NCBI GenBank assembly: GCA_010027295.1
Contig: RGVM01000236.1
Coordinates: forward strand, 1-5,065
Length of the DNA: 5,065 nucleotides
DNA from: Chitinophagia bacterium
GTDB taxonomy: Bacteria > Bacteroidota > Bacteroidia > Chitinophagales > Chitinophagaceae
Direction: 5' to 3'
Below are positions 1-4,471 of this stretch, in pieces. Made by a program: the position numbers and the translations under genes. Below the pieces are notes generated by a model. It had not been told where the DNA came from. It made no database searches and saw nothing but the letters and a program-made list of their open reading frames with translations. Position 1 is the stretch's first letter. The number at the start of each line of letters is the position of its first letter.

Positions 1-276
1 CTCGACTCTCGGCATCCGCCACAGGCGGCCGACCTTGCCTTCGTGAACCGGCTGGGGGAATGGGGCGTGTCGTTCTGCCTCGTGTTCACCAAGTCTGACA
101 AGGAGACGCAGCGCGTTGTGAGCCGCCATGTCCAGGCCTTCCTGGATGCCATGCGGGCTCGTTGGGAAGAGCTGCCGCCCCATTTCGTGACCAGTGCCGA
201 GAAGGGCACCGGTCGGGAGCCTATCCTGGAATTCATTCAAAGATTGAATGCGGAGCATTCGGCCAGCCGGGGTTGA
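1..276 (+). CDS. engB: EngB/YihA/YsxC ribosome-biogenesis GTPase, C-terminal fragment
   Basis: The reading frame is open from the first base of the window, so the gene starts upstream; about 91 residues of a protein that is usually near 200 are present. The fragment opens with LDSRHPPQ, the segment after the G3 region in EngB, where the family typically reads L-x-D-x-R-H. The G4 guanine-specificity motif is visible as FTKSDK (TKxD) at bases 88-105, and the G5 motif as TSAEKGTGRE at about 190-219, which is typical of EngB. By family knowledge this is a TRAFAC-class GTPase that helps late assembly of the large ribosomal subunit in the cytoplasm. P-loop, switch I and G3 lie outside the window. 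A small membrane-protein gene follows on the same strand after 54 bases and may be cotranscribed. GTG at 43 is an internal codon, not the start. Confidence 0.93.
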   Translation, partial: LDSRHPPQAADLAFVNRLGEWGVSFCLVFTKSDKETQRVVSRHVQAFLDAMRARWEELPPHFVTSAEKGTGREPILEFIQRLNAEHSASRG

Positions 277-330
277 GGGGCATATCTACGCCAGCGTTCC
301 ATCTAGGGGGTGAACTTGTAAAAGAAGGGT

Positions 331-555
331 ATGTCCGAGGCAGAGTCGAAGGCCATTGTTCGAAAGCGGGGATGGACCGTTTTCTGGATGGTATTGACGG
401 GATTGGGATTTGCGTTGTCCGTCTGGGGGGCATGGGATGCCTACGAGTCCGGCGAGCGGCTGAAGTTATTCCGGCGCGTAGTGGGCGCAGGCCTCTTCCT
501 GTTCTGGTTCACACAGCGGTATGAACGATACCGCAGCCTTCGTCGCGAGGGCTAG
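331..555 (+). CDS. small two-helix membrane protein, function unknown
   Basis: This is a 74-residue protein that I do not recognise as a named family. Two hydrophobic stretches are visible: about residues 15-36, starting at GWTVFWMVLTG, and about 47-62 (RRVVGAGLFLFWF). They are separated by a short polar loop with DAYESGER. Both ends are basic (RKRG before helix 1; RYERYRSLRR at the end), which would favour a hairpin with both termini in the cytoplasm. The ATG at 331 is the only reasonable start, because in-frame stops lie at 304 and 319. A purine-rich stretch, AAAAGAAGGG, sits just in front but is too close to be a standard ribosome-binding site. The gene lies 54 bases after engB on the same strand, so it may be read through from it. 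The last four bases overlap the stop of the convergent YkuK-family gene. Coding status is likely but rests on composition and layout only. Confidence 0.62.
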   Translation: MSEAESKAIVRKRGWTVFWMVLTGLGFALSVWGAWDAYESGERLKLFRRVVGAGLFLFWFTQRYERYRSLRREG

Positions 556-558
556 CCC
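549..558. repeat. palindrome GGGCTAGCCC holding two convergent stop codons
   Basis: A perfect 10-base palindrome is centred on CTAG. On the plus strand it supplies the final Gly codon and TAG stop of the small membrane protein. On the minus strand it supplies the final Gly codon and TAG stop of the YkuK-family protein. The two genes therefore overlap by four bases, tail to tail. It has no loop and no T tract, so it is not a convincing terminator. Confidence 0.85.
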
Positions 559-1061
559 ACGAACTTGTCAGCACAGCAGCTGCTGGCGAAGGCTTCGGGT
601 TTGGCCTTGAAGGCGAAGCCCATGCCCAGGATGTAGCCTGTCGCTTCGCGCAGCGCCTCGTTGCTGCGGAAGTTCGGATGCGTATTTATGTCGGCGTGCA
701 CTTCCATGGCCACGTCATATTCCGTAAAGAGGCCACAGAGTTCGTAGGCGATCTCTATGCTCTTGGACACTTCCACCAGCATGCGTTCCCGCAGCGAGTA
801 GGGAACAGTCGACTTCTCCGTGTGCAGGAACATGAACCCGCCCCGGCCCTCCCTGAGGAAGACGATGACGGTGGCGAACTCCGTATCGCCGGCGCGCACC
901 TGAGAGTCGGTTCCGATGCAGACCTTGAGGCGGGTTCCCGATGCGGCCTCCCGGCGGATGGCATCCTCTACGGCGTCCCGGATGGGAAGATCGATGGGCT
1001 CACCGTTGAACCTCCTCCAGGGTCGGGGACCGGGCGTAATGACGGGGATGGCGGATTCCAT
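552..1061 (-). CDS. YkuK-family (DUF458) RNase H-like protein
   Basis: From the ATG at 1061 the product has 169 residues and carries the hallmarks of the YkuK/DUF458 RNase H-like family. An RNase H-type first strand reads VCIGTDSQ (about residues 47-54, Asp52). A helix reads RMLVEVSKSIEIAYEL (about 93-108, Glu97). A second acidic strand reads EVHADIN (about 120-126, Asp124). The C-terminal signature is GMGFAFKAKPEAFASS (about 146-161). Asp52, Glu97 and Asp124 are plausible metal-binding residues by analogy with RNase H folds, but activity is unproven for the family and the cellular role is unknown. The frame stays open upstream to another ATG at 1193. I prefer 1061 because family similarity as I remember it begins near MESAIPVI, and the extra 44 residues look like non-coding sequence. 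The gene is divergent from the carbamoyltransferase and convergent with the small membrane protein. It ends in an unusual Cys pair (SSCCADK). Confidence 0.85.
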   Translation of the reverse strand: MESAIPVITPGPRPWRRFNGEPIDLPIRDAVEDAIRREAASGTRLKVCIGTDSQVRAGDTEFATVIVFLREGRGGFMFLHTEKSTVPYSLRERMLVEVSKSIEIAYELCGLFTEYDVAMEVHADINTHPNFRSNEALREATGYILGMGFAFKAKPEAFASSCCADKFVG

Positions 1062-1355
1062 GGCTTTCCGGTTTGTTTGTTGAATATACGTAATCCATAT
1101 GCACAGGGCTTCGGACCTGGTATCCTGCGGCCGTTTCCTAAGGCTGTCCACGAATCTTGCCGGGCCATATTGCATTATCGTTCCAATCTTCATTTATTTG
1201 TGAGGTCAGAGTTCCAGACTGCGACATCGCATCAAGGGGAATGGCAAATGCCGAACTATCTCGTCGGCTTTCCTAATCTCTAAGGCCGGTAAGGCTGAAT
1301 GAGGATTTTGCGTTCAGGCACTATGGCTGGGATTCAGCACCCTGATATCGAAACC
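1062..1355. other. divergent intergenic region
   Basis: These 294 bases separate the starts of the YkuK-family gene (minus) and the carbamoyltransferase (plus). Apart from a candidate plus-strand promoter at 1170-1200 I see no RNA gene and no strong repeat. A weak minus-strand -7-like octamer, TATATTCA, lies about 25 bases upstream of the YkuK start but matches only six of eight TAnnTTTG positions. Frames extending into the region from both genes (starts at 1193 minus and 1299 plus) are probably fortuitous. Confidence 0.6.
1170..1200 (+). promoter_or_regulatory. candidate Bacteroidota promoter for the carbamoyltransferase operon
   Basis: TTG at 1170-1172 is followed, 20 bases later, by TTTATTTG at 1193-1200. 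The Bacteroidota primary-sigma consensus is a -33 TTTG or TTG, a 19-21 base gap, and a -7 TAnnTTTG. The -7 octamer here has one mismatch (T for A at its second base). Transcription would begin near 1207, leaving a leader of about 150 bases before the ATG at 1356. The spacing is right, but the AT-rich context makes chance matches likely. Confidence 0.35.
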
Positions 1356-3224
1356 ATGAAGAAGATTCTAGGCATTTCAGCATTCTACCACGACTCCGCA
1401 GCGGCCGTCACCGTCGGAGGACGGATCATCGCCGCCGCTCAGGAGGAGCGGTTCACCCGAGACAAGCACACGCCCGACTTCCCCGTGAACGCCGTGCGAT
1501 ACTGCCTTGATGAGGCCGGTCTGACCATCGACGAGCTCGACGCCGTAGTGTTCTATGACAAACCGCTGCTCAAGTTCGAGCGTCTGCTCCAGACCTATTA
1601 CGCTTTCGCCCCCAGGGGGCTCGTCTCCTTCCTGAAGTCCATCCCCGTATGGCTCAACGAGAAGATGTTCCTTAAGAAGCTGCTCTACGACGGACTGAAA
1701 GAGGTAGGGCCCTATGACAAGAAGAAAGTCAAGCTGCTCTTCCCAGAGCATCACCTCTCCCACGCCGCAAGCGCCTTCCACCCCTGTCCCTACGAGCGGG
1801 CAGCCATCCTCACGATCGACGGGGTCGGCGAGTGGTGCACCGCTTCCATTGGACTGGGCGACAAGGGTGATATCAAGATCCTGAAGGAGATGGTCTTCCC
1901 GCATTCCGTGGGCCTCCTGTACAGCGCCTTCACCTACTACCTGGGCTTCACCGTCAATTCCGGCGAGTACAAGCTCATGGGGCTCGCACCCTATGGCAAC
2001 CCCCAGGCCAAGCAGACACAGGACTTCGCAGACCTCATCCGCAAGCATATCGTCGATATCAAGGAGGACGGCTCCATCTGGCTCAACCAGGAGTATTTCA
2101 ACTACGCCACGGGCCTCCGCATGGTGCACGACGACAAGTGGGCGGCCCTCTTTGGCTTCCCGCGCCGCGAAGGCGAGGCCAACCTCGACCAGCGGCACTG
2201 CAACCTCGCCCTCGCCATACAGATCGTAACGGAGGAGATCGTCATCAAGATGGCTGAGGAGGCCAAGAGACTCACCGGTGCCGACTACCTCTGCATGGCG
2301 GGGGGCGTCGCCCTAAACTGCGTGGCCAACGGAAAGCTACTGCGCAAGAAGATCTTCAAAGATATCTATTTCCAGCCTGCTTCCGGTGACGCAGGCGGTG
2401 CTCTCGGGGCAGCCCTCGCCGCCAGTACCATGTATTTCGGCGAAGAGCGTGTGATGGACCCAGGTGGATGGGACACCATGTCCGGATCCTATCTCGGCCC
2501 CGACTACTCCGACAAGGAGATCATGCTCATGAACCGGAAAGCAAAGGCGGTCTTCAAGAAGTATGACGATTTCCCGGCCCTGTGCGAGTTCATCGCGGCC
2601 CGGCTGGCCGAAGGCGCCGTCGTGGGCTGGCACCAGGGGCGCATGGAGTTCGGTCCCAGGGCCCTCGGCAACCGCAGTATTCTCGGCGACGCCCGGAACC
2701 CGGACATGCAGAAGAAACTCAACCTCAAGATCAAATACCGCGAGGGATTCCGCCCCTTCGCCCCCTCCGTACTCGCAGAGAAGAAGGGAGACTACTTCCT
2801 GCTCGAAGAAGACTCCCCCTACATGCTCGTCGTGTCGCCCGTGCTGGAGGCACGCAGGTCTGAACTGCCCGCGAACTACCACGACATGGACCTTTGGGAG
2901 AAGCTGTACTACAAGCGGAGCGACATCCAATCTGTCACCCACCTCGACTTCTCCGCACGCATCCAGACCGTGCACAAGGAGACCAACCCCCGCTACCACG
3001 AACTCATCAGCGCCTTCGAACGGCAGACAGGCTACGGTCTGGTCGTCAATACGAGCTTCAACGTCCGCGGAGAGCCCATCGTCTGCACACCCTACGACTC
3101 CTACCGCTGCTTCATGAGCACGGAGATGGACTACCTCGTCGTCGGTGACTTCGTCTATTGCAAGACCGAACAGCCCGATTGGGAGAACAAGGACAAATGG
3201 ATGGTGAAGTTCAAGATGGACTGA
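1356..3224 (+). CDS. NodU/CmcH/SxtI-type O-carbamoyltransferase
   Basis: The product has 622 residues from the ATG at 1356. It should transfer the carbamoyl group of carbamoyl phosphate, through a carbamoyl-adenylate made with ATP, to a hydroxyl on an acceptor that the sequence does not reveal. The N-terminal Kae1-like domain opens with ILGISAFYHDSAAA (residues 4-17). It has the metal and nucleotide residues expected from TobZ: His132 and His136 in EHHLSHAASAF, Asp155 in LTIDGVGEW, and Asp345 in ASGDAGGALGAA. The H-x3-H and H-to-D (19) spacings fit that family. CMAGGVALNCVANGK (313-327) is a glycine-rich ASKHA segment. The C-terminal domain shows WHQGRMEFGPRALGNRS (425-441), FRPFAPSVL (465-473) and NTSFNVRGEPIVCTP (565-579). 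The length is close to SxtI and longer than TobZ or NodU. An in-frame ATG at 1299 would add 19 residues without family similarity, so I start at MKKILGIS. An SxtJ-family gene follows after 39 bases, probably in the same operon. Acceptor unknown. Confidence 0.95.
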   Translation: MKKILGISAFYHDSAAAVTVGGRIIAAAQEERFTRDKHTPDFPVNAVRYCLDEAGLTIDELDAVVFYDKPLLKFERLLQTYYAFAPRGLVSFLKSIPVWLNEKMFLKKLLYDGLKEVGPYDKKKVKLLFPEHHLSHAASAFHPCPYERAAILTIDGVGEWCTASIGLGDKGDIKILKEMVFPHSVGLLYSAFTYYLGFTVNSGEYKLMGLAPYGNPQAKQTQDFADLIRKHIVDIKEDGSIWLNQEYFNYATGLRMVHDDKWAALFGFPRREGEANLDQRHCNLALAIQIVTEEIVIKMAEEAKRLTGADYLCMAGGVALNCVANGKLLRKKIFKDIYFQPASGDAGGALGAALAASTMYFGEERVMDPGGWDTMSGSYLGPDYSDKEIMLMNRKAKAVFKKYDDFPALCEFIAARLAEGAVVGWHQGRMEFGPRALGNRSILGDARNPDMQKKLNLKIKYREGFRPFAPSVLAEKKGDYFLLEEDSPYMLVVSPVLEARRSELPANYHDMDLWEKLYYKRSDIQSVTHLDFSARIQTVHKETNPRYHELISAFERQTGYGLVVNTSFNVRGEPIVCTPYDSYRCFMSTEMDYLVVGDFVYCKTEQPDWENKDKWMVKFKMD

Positions 3225-3263
3225 CCCGGAGCCCAATCCCTTTCACACGATCATCCCTCAGAC

Positions 3264-3641
3264 ATGAGCACACAGAAGAAGATACAGTCAGACCCAAAGA
3301 CCACCATCCTGGTGATCACCCTGGGCATGGTACTCGTTTACACCGTCACCCGCATGAACTGGGCCCTGATTGCGGCGCTCGGCGTGGGCATCGCAGGCCT
3401 TGCCTCCAGCTTCCTCGCAGAGAAGATCGATTGGCTATGGATGAAGCTCACCCATGTGCTGAGCCTCATCGTCCCCAACATCCTGCTGTCGGTGGTATTC
3501 TTTCTCTTCCTGACGCCCATCGCCGTCCTCTCCCGCGTCTTCGGGAAAGCCAACCCCTTGGATCTTAAGAACACGGCGCCCAGCCTGTTCAAGGACCATA
3601 CCGGCAAGATGGACAAGGCTTCCTTCGAAAAGCCCTGGTGA
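3264..3641 (+). CDS. SxtJ-family membrane protein
   Basis: This 125-residue protein has a polar N-terminus and then hydrophobic segments at about residues 13-29 (TTILVITLGMVLVYTV), 33-50 (WALIAALGVGIAGLASS) and 63-90, the last being long and interrupted by Pro71 and Pro85. The C-terminal tail is polar and ends with DHTGKMDKASFEKPW. The pattern of a hydrophobic pair, a VVFFLFLTPIAVLSRVFG segment and an F-E-K-P-W ending is what I recall for the SxtJ family, named after the gene next to the carbamoyltransferase sxtI in saxitoxin clusters. The biochemical role of the family is unknown to me. It begins 39 bases after the carbamoyltransferase on the same strand, so the two are probably cotranscribed. 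By inference it may anchor or assist carbamoylation at the inner membrane. It converges on the broken CoA-binding gene, with 39 bases between the two stops. Confidence 0.82.
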   Translation: MSTQKKIQSDPKTTILVITLGMVLVYTVTRMNWALIAALGVGIAGLASSFLAEKIDWLWMKLTHVLSLIVPNILLSVVFFLFLTPIAVLSRVFGKANPLDLKNTAPSLFKDHTGKMDKASFEKPW

Positions 3642-3680
3642 CGGCCACCGGGATACTCCGGCACAGAGAAGCTCCAACCA

Positions 3681-4024
3681 TCAATACTGTCCGGTGCTTA
3701 GCAGCACCAGTGTGCAGGCCCTTTGGGCCTGTATCCCTTTTTGGGAGGCCAGGTCTTCCAGTTCGGGATTCTCCGTGCCCGGGTTGAAGACGATCCTGCG
3801 GGGATGGAGACTCAGGATGCGGTCGGCATATGAGGCCTGATGGGTCGGATTGAGATACAGGGTGACGGTGTCCACCGATTCATCGGAAGGCATCTCGGGG
3901 GCTTCGGGCCCACGGCCACCACGTCGTAGCCATGTCTGCGCAGCATCAGCACAGCCATGTGGCTATACCTCTCGGGGTTGGTGGATGCCCCCAGCACGAG
4001 TGTCTTTCCTTTCCGCGTTTCCAT
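3681..4024 (-). pseudogene. CoA-binding domain protein (YccU-like), frame-broken
   Basis: Two overlapping minus-strand frames together rebuild one small Rossmann-fold CoA-binding protein. The first starts at 4024 with METRKGKTLVLGASTNPERY, containing the G-A-S-x-N-P-x-R-Y nucleotide-binding loop, and is family-like up to YDVVAVG (residue 39, about 3908). It then turns into unrelated sequence. The second, -1 relative to the first, is family-like from about EAPEMPSDES (3905 onward). It runs through VDTVTLYLNP, RRIVFNPGTENPELEDLA and ACTLVLLSTGQY to the stop at 3681. Joined at the break the product would be about 114 residues, against about 120 for intact relatives. The loop between VAVG and VDTVTLY is roughly nine residues shorter than I recall. 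That suggests a deletion of 3n+1 bases (such as 25 or 28) rather than a single-base error. CoA-ligand function is known only in broad terms for the family. The C-terminal half is well conserved in sequence, so the break may be recent, or the frame may be restored in some way. Confidence 0.78.
3715..3742 (+). terminator. possible intrinsic terminator of the carbamoyltransferase-sxtJ transcript
   Basis: CAGGCCC (3715-3721) and GGGCCTG (3725-3731) form a perfect seven-base GC-rich stem with a TTT loop. The stem can be extended by G-U and A-U pairs to about ten. A run of five T follows at 3738-3742, six bases after the core stem. It lies 74 bases past the sxtJ stop, inside the antisense strand of the broken CoA-binding gene. 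A second small hairpin, GGTGCT-TAGC-AGCACC (3693-3708), precedes it. The short T tract and its distance from the stem lower confidence. Confidence 0.35.
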
Positions 4025-4127
4025 ACCCGGTTTTTGGATGAGGCCGTTCTCGTCGCAGGTGATGAGGGCCGGCCTGTGATGGGCGTCCGCAGGCCCCTCA
4101 GGGCTCTCGTCCTGTTGTACTTCATGT

Positions 4128-4142
4128 GTCGACAGAGTCGAC
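4128..4142. repeat. GTCGAC-AGA-GTCGAC inverted/direct repeat
   Basis: Two copies of the palindrome GTCGAC (4128-4133 and 4137-4142) are separated by AGA. Because each copy is its own reverse complement, the pair is both a direct and an inverted repeat and can form a six-base stem. It falls within the first 25 or so bases of the transcript predicted from the minus-strand promoter at 4158-4165, so it could act as an operator or a 5' stabilising hairpin. Function is inferred only. Confidence 0.5.
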
Positions 4143-4157
4143 TTTCAAAACCCACCG

Positions 4158-4165
4158 CAAAGGTA
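4158..4165 (-). promoter_or_regulatory. Bacteroidota -7 promoter element for the CoA-binding gene
   Basis: Read on the minus strand, TACCTTTG (followed by C) is an exact match to the Bacteroidota -7 consensus TAnnTTTG. Transcription would start near 4150, giving a leader of about 125 bases before the ATG at 4024. No clear TTTG -33 box is seen at the expected distance; TTAA lies near that position. The element overlaps one arm of the inverted repeat AAGGTAG/CTACCTT (4160-4166 and 4177-4183), which could be an operator. Confidence 0.55.
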
Positions 4166-4183
4166 GGGTGTCAGGACTACCTT
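4160..4183. repeat. inverted repeat AAGGTAG/CTACCTT over the -7 element
   Basis: A perfect seven-base inverted repeat with a ten-base spacer (GGTGTCAGGA). The left arm is part of the minus-strand TACCTTTG element, and the right arm gives a weaker plus-strand look-alike, TACCTTAA. This could be a regulator-binding site or a chance duplication of the promoter motif in opposite orientations. Confidence 0.5.
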
Positions 4184-4383
4184 AATGCCGGCGGCCTTCC
4201 CGTCCGCCGCACGCCAACCTGAGTGACGGCAACCTTGGTCGCCAGACTCTCTCGTCTACCGGAATCCATATCTCAATTTTTTGTTTTATGCATGGAGGGG
4301 ATAAGTTGTAATACTTCTACAATATTCATTCTTCGAGTATATATATTGTATAATAAGTTACGTAAATCAATGATTTGCAATAT

Positions 4384-4409
4384 AATATTCAAAAAAAGAA
4401 TATTTTTTT
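4384..4409. repeat. AATATTC-A7-GAATATT hairpin with T7 tail
   Basis: The seven-base arms at 4384-4390 and 4398-4404 are perfect inverted repeats with an all-A loop. The run of seven T at 4403-4409 overlaps the right arm. An alternative pairing of A7 (4391-4397) with T7 (4403-4409) around a GAATA loop excludes the first. An AT-only stem is weak for termination, so curved DNA or protein binding is at least as likely. Confidence 0.5.
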
Positions 4410-4445
4410 CCTCGGATTGATAAGCTTTTGTTAAAGCGGCCTTAC

Positions 4446-4462
4446 TTTTAGAGTACTTAAAA
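4446..4462. repeat. near-palindrome TTTTA-g-AGTACTTAAAA
   Basis: Without the single G at 4451, this stretch is the perfect 16-base palindrome TTTTAAGTACTTAAAA. It ends nine bases before the SusC ATG and overlaps the poor -7-like TACTTTTA, a position suited to an operator or a translation-control hairpin. This is inferred from symmetry only. Confidence 0.4.
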
Positions 4463-4471
4463 CGCACCAAA

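Larger units (their letters stand above)
4025..4471. other. intergenic region between the broken CoA-binding gene and the SusC gene
   Basis: About 447 bases with no convincing gene. The left part (4025 to about 4260) is GC-rich and holds the leader and promoter of the minus-strand CoA-binding gene, plus a GC hairpin, CGGCGG/CCGCCG, at 4189-4209 with a nine-base loop. The right part (about 4262-4471) is strongly AT-rich, contains several inverted repeats, and leads into the SusC start. Short frames on both strands here lack any recognisable protein pattern. Confidence 0.6.
4262..4471 (+). promoter_or_regulatory. AT-rich upstream region of the SusC gene with inverted repeats
   Basis: Composition changes sharply at about 4262 to mostly A and T and stays so until the SusC start. 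Repeats seen are TTGTA/TACAA (4306-4322), TACAATAT/ATATTGTA (4318-4325 and 4343-4350), AATATTC/GAATATT with an A7 loop and T7 tail (4384-4409), and a near-palindrome just before the gene (4446-4462). No exact TAnnTTTG occurs. The closest is TACTTTTA at 4443-4450, about 22 bases before the ATG and without a properly spaced -33 box. A TATAAT string sits at 4349-4354 but lacks a matching -35 box. The region most likely holds the receptor promoter and control sites, but I cannot pin the start of transcription. Confidence 0.4.

Noticed and set aside
574..585. Palindrome CAGCAGCTGCTG as a terminator of the membrane-protein gene
   Set aside because: It has no loop and no T tract and lies in the coding sequence of the YkuK-family protein (Ser-Ser-Cys-Cys region).
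678..1283. 201-residue plus-strand open frame opposite the YkuK gene
   Set aside because: The minus strand carries clear YkuK-family motifs. The plus frame contains no recognisable domain and spans the intergenic region.
1299..1355. N-terminal extension of the carbamoyltransferase from an upstream ATG
   Set aside because: The 19 added residues do not resemble the family, whose proteins begin close to the K-I-L-G-I-S strand, so the ATG at 1356 fits better.
1377..2198. 273-residue minus-strand open frame
   Set aside because: It lies fully antisense to the carbamoyltransferase, whose motifs are unmistakable. The frame arises from GC-rich third codon positions and shows no recognisable protein pattern.
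2563..3117. 184-residue plus-strand frame rich in Ser, Thr, Pro and Arg
   Set aside because: It is an out-of-frame reading of the carbamoyltransferase; its composition is typical of a shifted GC-rich frame.
2337..3236. 299-residue minus-strand open frame
   Set aside because: It is also antisense to the carbamoyltransferase, low in complexity (rich in Val, Gly, Glu), and has no family motif.
1356..3641. Saxitoxin or other toxin biosynthesis cluster
   Set aside because: Only the carbamoyltransferase and SxtJ-like families are present. No other biosynthetic gene is seen, and both families occur widely outside toxin clusters.
3946..4155. 69-residue minus-strand frame beginning MKYNRTRALRG
   Set aside because: It overlaps the N-terminal part of the CoA-binding gene in another frame and is basic and low in hydrophobic residues, without a family pattern.
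4349..4354. TATAAT as a sigma70-type -10 box
   Set aside because: Bacteroidota primary sigma uses TAnnTTTG, no -35 hexamer is found at the right distance, and the string is expected by chance in such AT-rich DNA.
4223..4420. 65-residue plus-strand frame in the AT-rich leader
   Set aside because: It crosses the composition boundary, ends among the inverted repeats and has no recognisable pattern; it is better read as regulatory DNA.
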